A stretch of 39,938 nucleotides of DNA, from NCBI GenBank assembly GCA_964437615.1, contig CAYTHL010000008.1, positions 1 through 39,938 on the forward strand. The letters run 5' to 3'. This document shows positions 7,211 through 15,057 of this stretch, in pieces. The notes beneath the pieces are model-generated. The model was not told the DNA's origin, did not search any database, and saw nothing but the letters and a program-made list of their open reading frames with translations. The stretch is from RGIG4790 sp964437615 (lineage in GTDB: Bacteria; Bacillota; Clostridia; Christensenellales; UBA1242). The translations under genes and the position numbers were made by a program. Each line of letters starts with the position of its first letter. The stretch's first letter is position 1.

Positions 7211-7759
7211 ATGAAGAAGATGCTTTTGCATACTTGCTGTGCGCCATGCAGCACCACTGTAATTGAGCGGCTTGCGCCTGAGTATCAACTTACCGTTGTG
7301 TATTACAATCCAAATATATATCCGCAAGAAGAATATCAAAAACGCAAGGCAGAGCAAATTAGATACTTGGATATACTGCGCAGCAAGGGTGTTATGGTGG
7401 ATTATTTAGATTGCGATTACGATGCGCAAGTATTTTTTGATGCCGTAAAAGGTTTGGAAGCCGAGCCAGAAGGCGGGGCAAGGTGCGAAGTATGTTTTAA
7501 TTTGCGGCTTAGCTATGTAGCGGGCAAGGCCAAGGAACTTGGCTATGATATTTTTGCAACGTCGCTTACGGTTAGCCCGCATAAAAATGCTGAGCTTATA
7601 AACAAAATTGGCAGCCAGCTGGCTGCCAAGTACTCTATCGAGTACTTGGCTAGCAACTTTAAAAAGCAAGACGGCTACAAACGCAGCATAATTCTTAGCA
7701 AAGAAAACAACCTTTATCGCCAAAATTATTGCGGCTGCAAATTTTCTATTTGGTTTTAA
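7211..7759 (+). CDS. queH: Epoxyqueuosine reductase QueH
   Basis: Reduces epoxyqueuosine to queuosine in tRNA, the last step of Q synthesis; it is unrelated to QueG. The 182 residues carry the QueH (former DUF208) cysteines: HTCCAPC at C9, C10 and C13, GGARCEVCFNLRL at C92 and C95, and the C-terminal YCGC at C174 and C176. These bind the Fe-S cluster and second metal site in the family. QueA (25087) and Tgt (26221) in this window supply the substrate. An AGAGAGGTG site precedes the ATG. No queG is seen. A dispersed palindrome sits in the leader. Confidence 0.95.
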   Translation: MKKMLLHTCCAPCSTTVIERLAPEYQLTVVYYNPNIYPQEEYQKRKAEQIRYLDILRSKGVMVDYLDCDYDAQVFFDAVKGLEAEPEGGARCEVCFNLRLSYVAGKAKELGYDIFATSLTVSPHKNAELINKIGSQLAAKYSIEYLASNFKKQDGYKRSIILSKENNLYRQNYCGCKFSIWF

Positions 7760-7837
7760 ACTTTTTTAGTTCATAAACTTGCACAAATATCAAACCACCG
7801 CAAAATTAAAAATATGTGACTGTCAACTTTTACCATA

Positions 7838-7868
7838 CAAAAAAGGGCGTTAGCCCTAATTTTTTTGT
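7838..7868. terminator. Bidirectional terminator between queH and cmk
   Basis: AGGGC (7844-7848), loop GTTA, GCCCT (7853-7857). AATTTTTTT follows on the plus strand and TTTTTT on the minus strand, which suits two convergent genes. Confidence 0.75.
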
Positions 7869-7871
7869 CTA

Positions 7872-8555
7872 TTAATTTTTGGTTTTTAGGTGCTGCATTA
7901 TAAATTCGGCTTGATTTTTTAAAACTTCAACGCAAGAGGCTACATTCATGTGTGTGGTGTCTAGGTAAAAAGCCTCGGGGAGCCGCACAAGGGGAGAGTT
8001 TAAACGCGTCATATCTTCTTTGTCGCGCTGTTCTATTTGCTTTTTTGCCTCGGCTATGCTAATTGTCATGCCATTTTGGGCGTACTGCCTAACTCGTCTG
8101 CGGGCGCGGACAAGTAGGTTGCAATCTACATACACCTTTAAGTCTGCATCTGGAAATATAACCGAGCCAATGTCGCGGCCTTCCATGATAATATTTTTGC
8201 AGGTTTTGGCGGCGTTGCGTTGCAGTTTGCGGACATAAGCGCGTATTGTTTCGATAGGCGAAATGGTGGACACATACTCGCTAACTTTGGGGGAGTTTAT
8301 CTCTCCGCTGACATCTACGCCGTCTAGCCAAACCAAAAAGTGTCCGCCACGATATTCGCTGGCTATGCTTGTTTGAACAAGCATGCGCCTTATAGCCCCT
8401 ATATCTTGCTTGTCTATGCCTTTTTTTAGCATTTTTAGCGCAATGGCTCTGTAAAAACTGCCGGTACGCACATAAGCAAAGTCTAATTGGTTAGCAAGTT
8501 CCTTGCTTATGGTAGATTTTCCGCTGCCGGTTGTGCCGTCTATAGCTATTATCAT
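7872..8555 (-). CDS. cmk: Cytidylate kinase
   Basis: Phosphorylates CMP and dCMP with ATP in the cytoplasm. The 227 residues match the bacterial CMP kinase length. The P-loop GTTGSGKST is at 7-15, followed by the substrate segment YVRTGSFYRAIAL. The central MEGRDIGSVIFPDADLKVYVDC segment is typical of Cmk, as are the arginine-rich LID RARRRVRQ and the closing DTTHMNV segment. AAAAGGAG precedes the ATG on the minus strand. It is convergent with queH. In many Clostridia cmk lies next to aroA or plsC; here it stands alone. Confidence 0.95.
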   Translation of the reverse strand: MIIAIDGTTGSGKSTISKELANQLDFAYVRTGSFYRAIALKMLKKGIDKQDIGAIRRMLVQTSIASEYRGGHFLVWLDGVDVSGEINSPKVSEYVSTISPIETIRAYVRKLQRNAAKTCKNIIMEGRDIGSVIFPDADLKVYVDCNLLVRARRRVRQYAQNGMTISIAEAKKQIEQRDKEDMTRLNSPLVRLPEAFYLDTTHMNVASCVEVLKNQAEFIMQHLKTKN

Positions 8556-8723
8556 AAAAACTCCTTTTGGTTACTATATTTTACAACATAAAAAGATGTA
8601 ATGTAAACTAAATTGCGGCAAAAAATATTTTGCAAGGCAAAAAGCAGCCTACTACTTTGCGCCAAAACTATACAAAATATATCAAAATTGGCGCAACTTG
8701 GTGCTAAAAACATTGTCATTTGT

Positions 8724-8752
8724 TTGCAAACTGCACGCAAAGATTATATAAT
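8724..8752 (+). promoter_or_regulatory. Promoter of the Mrr-like gene, transcript start at the ATG
   Basis: TTGCAA (8724-8729), 17-bp spacer, TATAAT (8747-8752), then 6 nt to ATG at 8759. No Shine-Dalgarno can fit, so the message appears leaderless. Confidence 0.65.
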
Positions 8753-8758
8753 GTTAGT

Positions 8759-9376
8759 ATGAGTGATACAAATTTTTGGGTTATAGTAAAAAGGCTGTTT
8801 TTCTTTATTTTGCTAATTATTCTTACTCCGGTGCTGCTTATAGAAGGCATTGTAACGGCAATAACCAAAGTTATTAGAAAAAAGAAATGGAAAGAAAAGG
8901 AGTTAGACGGGCATCGTCTAATTTTGGAGAGCGGCATAACCGACATAGACCTTATGGAAGGCTATATGTTTGAAGATTATCTTAGGGTGTTGTTGTTTTA
9001 CCAAGGTTACAAGGTTGAACAGACCCAAAAGAGCCGAGATTATGGCGCAGACCTTATCCTTACCGAGCCACAAACTAAGCAGAAAATTGTTGTACAAGCA
9101 AAGCGTTACAGCAAGCCCGTTGGCAGCAAGAGTGTGCAAGAAGTGCTTGCGGCAAAGTTGCATTATAAGGCAGAAGATGCATGGGTAATAGCTACGAACA
9201 CCTTTACTCCACAAGCCGAACTGCTTGCCAAAGAGAACTCAATTAGGCTTATAGACAGGCAAGAACTGATAGAAATGTACAAAAAAGTGCAAGAACAATT
9301 TAAAATTGACGGAAACGATGGCACTCTTTATGCGTCCAAGATAACTTTGCAAGAAAAATATCCACATTATATTTAA
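8759..9376 (+). CDS. Membrane-anchored Mrr-like (PD-(D/E)XK) endonuclease-domain protein
   Basis: The 205 residues start MSDTNFW. A hydrophobic helix spans about 12-37 and is followed by a basic stretch (RKKKWKEK), so the protein is probably tethered to the membrane with the rest in the cytoplasm. Residues 66-150 read as the Mrr catalytic fold: GYMFEDYL (E72), YGADLIL (D98) and VVQAKRY (Q113, K115), i.e. the D-x(n)-QxK form used by Mrr-type restriction enzymes. Known relatives cut modified DNA or are uncharacterised stand-alone proteins; the substrate here is unknown. An upstream in-frame ATG (8720) would put the promoter inside the gene, so 8759 is preferred. A GC-rich structured element follows at 9431. 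Confidence 0.85.
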   Translation: MSDTNFWVIVKRLFFFILLIILTPVLLIEGIVTAITKVIRKKKWKEKELDGHRLILESGITDIDLMEGYMFEDYLRVLLFYQGYKVEQTQKSRDYGADLILTEPQTKQKIVVQAKRYSKPVGSKSVQEVLAAKLHYKAEDAWVIATNTFTPQAELLAKENSIRLIDRQELIEMYKKVQEQFKIDGNDGTLYASKITLQEKYPHYI

Positions 9377-9430
9377 TAATTATATTTTCTGAATAAATTT
9401 TTGGTTGTTGTTTTATTTTTGGAGCGTGGG

Positions 9431-9598
9431 GGCTGGACGCCCCCGGCGTTCCGCCGGGGCTCCCCGCGTGCCGTGCAAGGAAATATTGTCAAGCTCAAAG
9501 AAAAATGCATATGCAAAGAACGCGCTAAATAATCATTTGTGCAATACGGCACGCGGGTGCAAGAGGCTGGCACCGCCAGCCTCTTGCTGCGTCCAGCC
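9431..9598 (+). ncRNA. GC-rich three-arm junction of unknown function (possible RNA or mobile element)
   Basis: Closing helix P1: GGCTGGACGC (9431-9440) with GCGTCCAGCC (9589-9598), 10 bp perfect. P2: CCCCGGCG-TTC-CGCCGGGG (9441-9459). P3: CCCGCGTGCCGT (9463-9474) with ACGGCACGCGGG (9546-9557), 12 bp perfect, enclosing about 70 A/T-rich bases. P4: GCAAGAGGCTGGC-ACC-GCCAGCCTCTTGC (9559-9587), 13 bp perfect. The helices nest without conflict. GC content is far above the surroundings. I recognise no known RNA family. It could be a structured RNA gene, a 3' UTR of the Mrr-like gene, or a transposable element without a gene. Confidence 0.6.
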
Positions 9599-9708
9599 AA
9601 GCAACAGCCATAAATTAACATATATAGGATTACCAATAATCTTATTTTATAATTTTTGTACGACAAAGTTCGGCAAAATAAATCAAAATATAATCTTTTT
9701 AAACAAAA

Positions 9709-9739
9709 CTAGACTAAAAAACGCATTTTTTTAGTCTAG
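9709..9739. terminator. Long A/T hairpin, possible terminator
   Basis: CTAGACTAAAAA pairs with TTTTTAGTCTAG around a short loop. The U-rich arm could end transcription from either side. Confidence 0.5.
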
Positions 9740-9763
9740 CATTATTTTTAATAGTGTTGTATT

Positions 9764-9883
9764 ATGATTTTGCTAGCAAAAATAGAAAAAAAGATTATAG
9801 TGCTGATTTATGACGAAGTGTGCCAAATTAAGTCTGGTACGCGCGCGGACAAAAAAGTTGTATGCAAAATTTGTAGACAATGA
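9764..9883 (+). CDS. Possible 39-residue small protein
   Basis: An open frame starts ATGATTTTGCTAGC and ends TGA. The product begins MILLAKIEKKIIVLIYDEVC and ends VVCKICRQ, with cysteines at about 20, 34 and 37. No convincing Shine-Dalgarno precedes it (the upstream bases are AATAGTGTTGTATT) and codon support is weak at this length. It may be chance. Confidence 0.2.
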   Translation: MILLAKIEKKIIVLIYDEVCQIKSGTRADKKVVCKICRQ

Positions 9884-9930
9884 GTAAATATTCTTGCGGC
9901 TGCATAAACTAGCACTAACGGAGAATTTTC

Positions 9931-10677
9931 ATGTTTGAATTTACCCTGTCTTGCCAGCAAAAAAATCAAAAACTAAATGTATATCTTTTTAACTCGTTAA
10001 AACCGCAGATAACAAGTTTGGGCGGAATTGTCATTACAGATTGTTGTAGCGGCAAATTAAACATTTGTCTTGCAGTTGAAGATAGCCTAGCCGAGCAAGT
10101 GCGTGGCATATTGTTAGACGCCGTGGCCGAGGCCATTGTTTACTATTATAAATTTGACTATCTTTCTAACGAAATTAGCCTAAATATTGCCAACAATTCG
10201 GCAAAGGACAGCTTTATACAAGCCCTAGTTGTCTTTGATAAGCAAACCGACATGGACATTATAAAAAAATCCTTAATTTTGCAAAACAAGTTGGTTGTAG
10301 ATAGCTATTATAGTTTTAGAATGGACGAACTTAAAGAGCGCTGGCAAGCCATTGCAAATGTGGTTATGGATAGCATCCCTGTAATGTTAAAAGACCGCTC
10401 TGTGGCAGAACTTACCAGATATTTTTTGGATAGCAGCGGGGTGATACAAAAAGAAGTAAATTTGTATGTAGACGATGAGCGAATAACGCTAGAATTTGGC
10501 AACCAAAAGCCACCGCTAGAATACAGTGCAAACGCCGATTACCAAACCGACCTAGTATGCGAAATAATTTCGCTCAGCCCGCAAAAAATAATAATTCACG
10601 GCTCGCCCAAAGCAGCAACGCTTCTCGAAAACGCCCTTAGCAGCGTCTTCTACGGCAAAATCTACAGGGCAAACTAA
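9931..10677 (+). CDS. ytxC: YtxC-like sporulation-family protein
   Basis: 248 residues, soluble. The C-terminal half reads like the YtxC family: SFRMDELKERWQAIANVVMD, then a helical stretch to about 165, a beta segment EVNLYVDDERITLEF, and the ending CEIISLSPQKIIIHG followed by an acidic/hydrophobic helix. In Bacillus and many Clostridia ytxC lies just upstream of thrS; here thrS is about 2.4 kb downstream with two extra genes and a T-box in between, which supports the call. The biochemical role of YtxC is not known. GGAGAA precedes the ATG. The N-terminal half is poorly conserved, so I call the family, not a function. Confidence 0.75.
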   Translation: MFEFTLSCQQKNQKLNVYLFNSLKPQITSLGGIVITDCCSGKLNICLAVEDSLAEQVRGILLDAVAEAIVYYYKFDYLSNEISLNIANNSAKDSFIQALVVFDKQTDMDIIKKSLILQNKLVVDSYYSFRMDELKERWQAIANVVMDSIPVMLKDRSVAELTRYFLDSSGVIQKEVNLYVDDERITLEFGNQKPPLEYSANADYQTDLVCEIISLSPQKIIIHGSPKAATLLENALSSVFYGKIYRAN

Positions 10678-10730
10678 CCTAAAGTAGGGCGTGCATTGTA
10701 AATTTAAATGAAACTCAATTTTCTCCAGAA

Positions 10731-10767
10731 AAAATGGGGTATTATGTCTGGCATAACACCTCATTTT
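10731..10767. terminator. Bidirectional terminator built on the dispersed palindrome, copy 3
   Basis: AAAATG-GGGTATTATGTCTGGCATAACACC-T-CATTTT: stem of about 15 bp with A run before and T run after, so it can terminate on either strand. The core is the six-copy palindrome. The stretch 10768-10949 that follows shows nothing I can support. Confidence 0.65.
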
Positions 10768-10949
10768 TTGTGGTGATTTTTCCTAGACTTTGCACGGCTA
10801 TGCTAGTTTTTTGCATGGCTGTGGCACTAAACAAAAATTAGTAAATAATTGATAAATTGTAGTAGTACATAGCGTTTTTGCTTTTAAATTTTTCATAAAT
10901 TAAAAGTTTGTTAATAGTTATGGTTTAAGACTATAATCTTGTTATAATC

Positions 10950-10978
10950 TTGACATTTTGGCCAAAATGAGTTATAAT
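10950..10978 (+). promoter_or_regulatory. Consensus promoter with a 16-bp palindrome in the spacer
   Basis: TTGACA (10950-10955), 17-bp spacer, TATAAT (10973-10978). The bases CATTTTGGCCAAAATG (10954-10969) are a perfect 16-bp palindrome between the two boxes, a likely repressor site. A related arrangement, TTGGCATTTTG...CAAAATGAGTATAA, precedes the PnuC-like gene at 15088. Confidence 0.8.
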
Positions 10979-11002
10979 ACAATTGTTAGATGGAGGTGGA
11001 AA

Positions 11003-12148
11003 ATGTTTAAAATAAATGAAAAATTGCGTCAAGACATACTTTCCGGCATTCCACAAGGTTATTCCAAATTAAAACAGGCTATTTATATTTACAATCAATT
11101 ATGTCTAACCACAGAGTATTCTATGCCATATTACATTGATGAAAAAAATGTGCGCGAGTGGTATCAGAACATCGACAATCTGCAACTAATAGATGGCGAA
11201 ACCAGAAAAGATGTGGTGTGTTTTACATTCAACGCAATTTATATGCAATTATTAATAGATGCTGGCCTAATTGACGAAGAAGAACATAAAAATGTAATTC
11301 GCTACAAAAACAACACATTAAGTGCTGTCCACGAGGAGTTGGAGTTAAATATTGATGGCCAAAAATACTGGGTAGACGCAACTAAGGGCGTACTTAGCAA
11401 TAATGACTTAGTTTATGCAAAATATGACGATATGGCGTCGTTGCAGGGCTGGGAAGTCTATTATGATGATGTTAGGCCAACCAATGAACAATATAAAGCG
11501 CTGGAAGATGCCATTAAAGAAGTTAGAAAAGACAATATAGACAAATCTGTTCAAAAGATGAATTATTTAAAGCTAAAAGACCAAGAGTACCACAAACTTC
11601 CACTTGAAGACCGTTTAAAACTTTTTGATGAACTAGTATTAGAAACCAAAGGTTATAACATGGGAACTTTTAATTATTTTCTTAGGTTAAAAAGGCTACT
11701 TTTGTTTAACGAATGTAGAGCTGCTCAACTTCCCGAGGGGCAAAAAACTGATGTTGTTTTTGCAAAAGATGCAAAAAGCGGGCTTTATAAAATGTATGTT
11801 TTTGTAAATCCAAAAGGCTACATAGATGACGAAGGCTATGAAAACTTTGAAACATTACAAATTTTTCAGTATGATATTACCGACAATGGCGTTACAAAAC
11901 AACCAATAGAAAAAGACGAATTTATGGAGCAAATAAGCACTGGCAAAGTTGTTACGAGAACAGACAGCGCTATAAACAGCAAAACCGAGGCGGATATGCT
12001 ACTAGTAAAACCTGGCAAAAAAAATTTATCTATACAATATAAAAATAACGACCAGTCGCAAGGCATTAGCGGCTATGTTCGTACAATAATAGCAACAGGA
12101 CAAAAAATATACTATAATGCAAATATGGAGAGAATTGATGAAAATTAA
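11003..12148 (+). CDS. Transglutaminase-like (Cys-His-Asp) protein of unknown role
   Basis: 381 residues with no signal peptide or membrane helix, so cytoplasmic. The first 130 residues fit the transglutaminase-like (papain-fold) pattern: GYSKLKQAIYIYNQLCLTTEY (helix, about 20-39), then C73 in DVVCFTFNAIYMQLLIDAGL, H110 in SAVHEELELNIDGQKYW, and D125 in WVDATKG. This order and spacing (Cys in a helix, His and Asp on following strands) is the catalytic triad of the superfamily; members are proteases, peptide N-glycanases or cross-linkers. The remaining 250 residues, helical then beta-rich, I do not recognise. ATG at 11003 is chosen because GGAGGTGG lies 4 nt before; the in-frame TTG at 10958 overlaps the promoter. 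The next small gene overlaps its end by 11 bp. Confidence 0.7.
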   Translation: MFKINEKLRQDILSGIPQGYSKLKQAIYIYNQLCLTTEYSMPYYIDEKNVREWYQNIDNLQLIDGETRKDVVCFTFNAIYMQLLIDAGLIDEEEHKNVIRYKNNTLSAVHEELELNIDGQKYWVDATKGVLSNNDLVYAKYDDMASLQGWEVYYDDVRPTNEQYKALEDAIKEVRKDNIDKSVQKMNYLKLKDQEYHKLPLEDRLKLFDELVLETKGYNMGTFNYFLRLKRLLLFNECRAAQLPEGQKTDVVFAKDAKSGLYKMYVFVNPKGYIDDEGYENFETLQIFQYDITDNGVTKQPIEKDEFMEQISTGKVVTRTDSAINSKTEADMLLVKPGKKNLSIQYKNNDQSQGISGYVRTIIATGQKIYYNANMERIDEN

Positions 12149-12371
12149 TAGTAGTTTAACAGACCAATTAGTTGGTAAATGTGACAGTTTGTTGCAAGAA
12201 AATATCAAAGACCCTAAAAAGGTAGAGTTGTACACGACAATTAAAAATATACTAACTAGTCCTGTTGGAATTGCCAATAACGACTGCGAACTTATGCTAA
12301 ATATTTTGTTGGATTTAAAGTATACCAAAGATCAAGCATTAAATATAATTAAACAAATACTAAAAGGTTAG
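12138..12371 (+). CDS. Small helical protein, partner of the transglutaminase-like gene
   Basis: 77 residues starting MKINSSLTDQLVGKCDSLLQ. It is predicted all-helical and soluble, with no known family. The start overlaps the stop of the preceding gene by 11 bp and has GGAGAG 6 nt upstream, so the two are translationally coupled. The pair behaves as a closed two-gene unit, with its own promoter before and a terminator 10 bp after. A partner or inhibitor role is a guess from size and coupling alone. An in-frame upstream start at 12117 would overlap more and lacks a ribosome site. Confidence 0.7.
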   Translation: MKINSSLTDQLVGKCDSLLQENIKDPKKVELYTTIKNILTSPVGIANNDCELMLNILLDLKYTKDQALNIIKQILKG

Positions 12372-12377
12372 TTGCGC

Positions 12378-12415
12378 AAAAAAGGTGTTATGTCTGACAT
12401 AATACCTTGTTTTTG
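12378..12415. terminator. Terminator built on the dispersed palindrome, copy 4
   Basis: AAAAAAGGTGTTATG, loop TCTGA, CATAATACCTT, then GTTTTTG. All nine core pairs hold (one G-T). It closes the two-gene unit. Confidence 0.75.
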
Positions 12416-12456
12416 TTAATAGGGTTAAAATTTGACGGGTAAAATGAAAAATCTGC

Positions 12457-12485
12457 TTGACAAAGGTGTGCTGGTGACATATAAT
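12457..12485 (+). promoter_or_regulatory. thrS promoter
   Basis: TTGACA (12457-12462), 17-bp spacer, TATAAT (12480-12485): perfect consensus. Transcription should start near 12492. Confidence 0.85.
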
Positions 12486-12491
12486 ATACCT

Positions 12492-12729
12492 ATATTAAGC
12501 TAATTAGGCAGTCAGATAAGTAGCCTATGACAACCGCACCACAAGAGAACAAAACCTTTGGCTGGAAGTTTTGCAGGTGTACGGGCATATGTGCAAAACC
12601 ACTGATTTGCACGCTTATTAATAGTTAAAGAGAGGTCGCTTTTGCGTTTTTCGCTTAGTGGCAAGTAAGGTGGAACCGCGGAATGATATATTTCGTCCTT
12701 ATGACTAGTAATCATAAGGACGTTTTTTT
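12492..12729 (+). promoter_or_regulatory. T-box riboswitch leader with terminator (threonyl-tRNA)
   Basis: The conserved T-box AAGGTGGAACCGCG is present (TGGAACCGCG at 12671-12680). The terminator follows: CGTCCTTATGA (12694-12704), loop CTAGTAA, TCATAAGGACG (12712-12722), TTTTTTT. The upstream half can form stem I with AAGTAGCC as the probable loop-E strand. The codon it reads should be a threonine codon, given the gene downstream, but I could not fix which ACN triplet is the specifier. Uncharged tRNA-Thr would favour the antiterminator. Confidence 0.93.
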
Positions 12730-13050
12730 GTGTATTTTGAGCAATAACAGCGTCGTGGGCGCTTACCGCAACACTCATTTACGCAAAAGTAAACTCGCGT
12801 CGCGGCGGCATGTCCGCTCCTTGTTCTTGCACCAAACTACGCAAAAAAACCGAACCCGCCCTCGGTTGTGTACAGGAATTAAGGCACAATAACAGCGTCG
12901 CGGGCGCTTACCGCAACACTCATTTACGCAAAAGTAAAATCGCGTCGCGGCGGCATATCCGCTCCTTGTTCTTGCATCAAACTACGCAAAAAAACCGAAC
13001 CCGCCCTCGGTTGCGTACAGGAATTAAGGTACAATAACAGCGTCGCGGCT
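12724..13050 (+). repeat. 145-bp tandem pair of conserved-apex hairpin elements in the thrS leader
   Basis: CAATAACAGCGTCG recurs at 12742, 12887 and 13032, an exact 145-bp period with two full units and a stub. Each unit has CGCTTACCGCAACACTCA, the apex TTTAC-GCAAAA-GTAAA, CGCGTCGCGGCGGCAT and CTCCTTGTTCTTGCA, matching the copy at 39821, plus AACCGA-ACCCGCCC-TCGGTT. The left arm of the first begins in the T run of the T-box terminator. The array separates the attenuator from the thrS start by about 375 nt. Confidence 0.85.
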
Positions 13051-13104
13051 ATTTCACAAGGCGGTCATAGACCAAACAACAAACAAATAAAAAGGAGAAT
13101 AAAA

Positions 13105-15021
13105 ATGAGCAAAATAAAAATCAATCTTAAAGGCGAAGTAAAGGAGTTTGAAAAGGGGGTTACAACCGCCGAAATTGCGGCCAGCATCAGTGAGGGTTTG
13201 GCACGCATGGCAGTTTGCGGCAAGGTTGGCAAAAATTTGATAGACCTATCTGCCCCCATAACCGAAGACTGCGAACTTGTGATAATTACAAATAAGGACC
13301 CAGAGTACATAAAGATTATGCGTCACAGTTGTGCGCATGTTTTGGCGCAGGCTGTTAAGACAATCTATCCAAACGCCCAGCTAACTATTGGCCCAGCAAC
13401 CGACGAGGGCTACTATTACGATTTTGACTTTAAAAGTCAGGTAACCGAGGGCGACCTTGCCAAGATAGAAGACGAAATGAAGAAGATTATCAAGGCAAAT
13501 TTTGAGATTAAGCGCAGCGAAATTAGCCGCAGCAAGGCTATTAGCCTAATGAAGGAAGAAAACGAGCCATACAAAGAGCAAATTTTAGAGAGTATTCCAA
13601 AGGGCGAAACGGTAACAATTTATTCTCAAGGCGAATTTTTTGACATATGCCGTGGGCCGCACCTAAAAAGTACAGGGCTTATAAAGGCGTTTAAGCTTAC
13701 AAAAATTGCGGGCGCATATTGGCGTGGAGATAGCAAAAACAAGATGCTTACCCGCATTTACGGTGTCTGCTTTGAAAAAAAGAGCGAAATGGATGCTTAT
13801 TTTGCCATGCTAGAAGAAGCCAAAAAGCGAGATAACCGCAAACTTGGCAAAGAACTAGAACTTTACGAGATTTTCGACGAGGGCCCGGGCTTTCCGTTTT
13901 GGCTGCCAAAGGGCATGGTTTTGCGTAACATTCTAATAGATTTTTGGCGAGAAAAACATCGTGAATATGGCTACAAAGAGATTAGTACGCCAACCATGCT
14001 AGACAAAGATTTGTGGATTAGGTCGGGGCATTGGAGTCATTACAGAGAAAATATGTACACCACAACCATAGACGACAAAGAGTTTGCCATTAAGCCTATG
14101 AATTGCCCGGGCGGCATGCTTGTTTACGCTAGCAAAATACACAGTTACCGAGATTTGCCCGAGCGTGTGGCAGAGCTTGGTCTTGTGCATAGGCACGAGC
14201 TTTCTGGGGCGCTGCATGGACTGATGCGTGTAAGATGCTTTACCCAAGATGATGCCCACATTTTTATGACTCCAGAGCAAATTGAGAGCGAAATTTTAGG
14301 CGTTATGAAACTTATTGACGAAGTTTACAGCGTGTTTGGGCTAGAATACACGGTTGAACTTTCAACTAGGCCAGAAAACAGCATGGGCAGTGACGCAGAT
14401 TGGGAGATGGCTACAAACGCACTGGTTAAGGCACTAAATGCAAGTGGCAAAAAATATATTATTAACGAGGGTGACGGCGCATTCTACGGGCCAAAAATTG
14501 ACTTTCATGTTAAAGATTGCATAGGCAGAACTTGGCAGTGCGGAACTATTCAGCTAGATTTTCAGTTGCCAGAAAGATTTGAGCTAGAGTACACAGACAG
14601 AGATAACAGCAAACGTCGTCCAATTATGTTGCACCGTGTTGTATATGGTGCCATAGAGAGGTTTATCGGCATATTAATAGAGCATTATGCGGGGGCCTTT
14701 CCTACATGGCTTGCGCCAGTGCAAGTTAAGGTGCTTAATATCAGCGAAAAGAGCGAAGAATACACAAAAAAAGTTTATGACAAACTTTTTGCCGAGGGCA
14801 TTAGGGTAGAATCCGACCTAAGAGCCGAAAAAGTGGGCTACAAAATTAGGCAAGCACAGCTAGAAAAAGTGCCTTACATGATAGTTATTGGCGAAAATGA
14901 AGAATCTACAAACACAATAAGCGTAAGAACAAGAAAGGGCGAAGAAACAAAAGGTGTAACCTTAGCCGACTTTATATCTCAAATAAAAACCGAAACTGCA
15001 ACCAAACAAAACTGCCTATAA
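13105..15021 (+). CDS. thrS: Threonyl-tRNA synthetase
   Basis: Class II synthetase charging tRNA-Thr, 638 residues (usual 635-645). TGS domain at 1-60. The editing domain follows with H74 and H78 (HxxxH) and C182/H186 (CRGPH), which clears Ser-tRNA-Thr. The catalytic core has zinc ligands C334 (MNCPGG), the HRHE region near 385, and H510 (MLHRVV), with motif 2 RCFTQDDAHIF and motif 3 GAIERFIGILIEH. The C-terminal anticodon-binding domain starts near 540. AAGGAG precedes the ATG by 8 nt. It is controlled by the T-box upstream; the repeats between the two are transcribed only in antiterminated mRNA. Confidence 0.98.
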   Translation: MSKIKINLKGEVKEFEKGVTTAEIAASISEGLARMAVCGKVGKNLIDLSAPITEDCELVIITNKDPEYIKIMRHSCAHVLAQAVKTIYPNAQLTIGPATDEGYYYDFDFKSQVTEGDLAKIEDEMKKIIKANFEIKRSEISRSKAISLMKEENEPYKEQILESIPKGETVTIYSQGEFFDICRGPHLKSTGLIKAFKLTKIAGAYWRGDSKNKMLTRIYGVCFEKKSEMDAYFAMLEEAKKRDNRKLGKELELYEIFDEGPGFPFWLPKGMVLRNILIDFWREKHREYGYKEISTPTMLDKDLWIRSGHWSHYRENMYTTTIDDKEFAIKPMNCPGGMLVYASKIHSYRDLPERVAELGLVHRHELSGALHGLMRVRCFTQDDAHIFMTPEQIESEILGVMKLIDEVYSVFGLEYTVELSTRPENSMGSDADWEMATNALVKALNASGKKYIINEGDGAFYGPKIDFHVKDCIGRTWQCGTIQLDFQLPERFELEYTDRDNSKRRPIMLHRVVYGAIERFIGILIEHYAGAFPTWLAPVQVKVLNISEKSEEYTKKVYDKLFAEGIRVESDLRAEKVGYKIRQAQLEKVPYMIVIGENEESTNTISVRTRKGEETKGVTLADFISQIKTETATKQNCL

Positions 15022-15057
15022 AAATTTCCTAAACCGCCCGCAACCCCAGAAAATATC

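Noticed and set aside
9405..9734. 109- and 97-codon frames across the GC-rich junction
   Set aside because: They run through perfect inverted repeats, and the protein sequences are low-complexity products of the helices.
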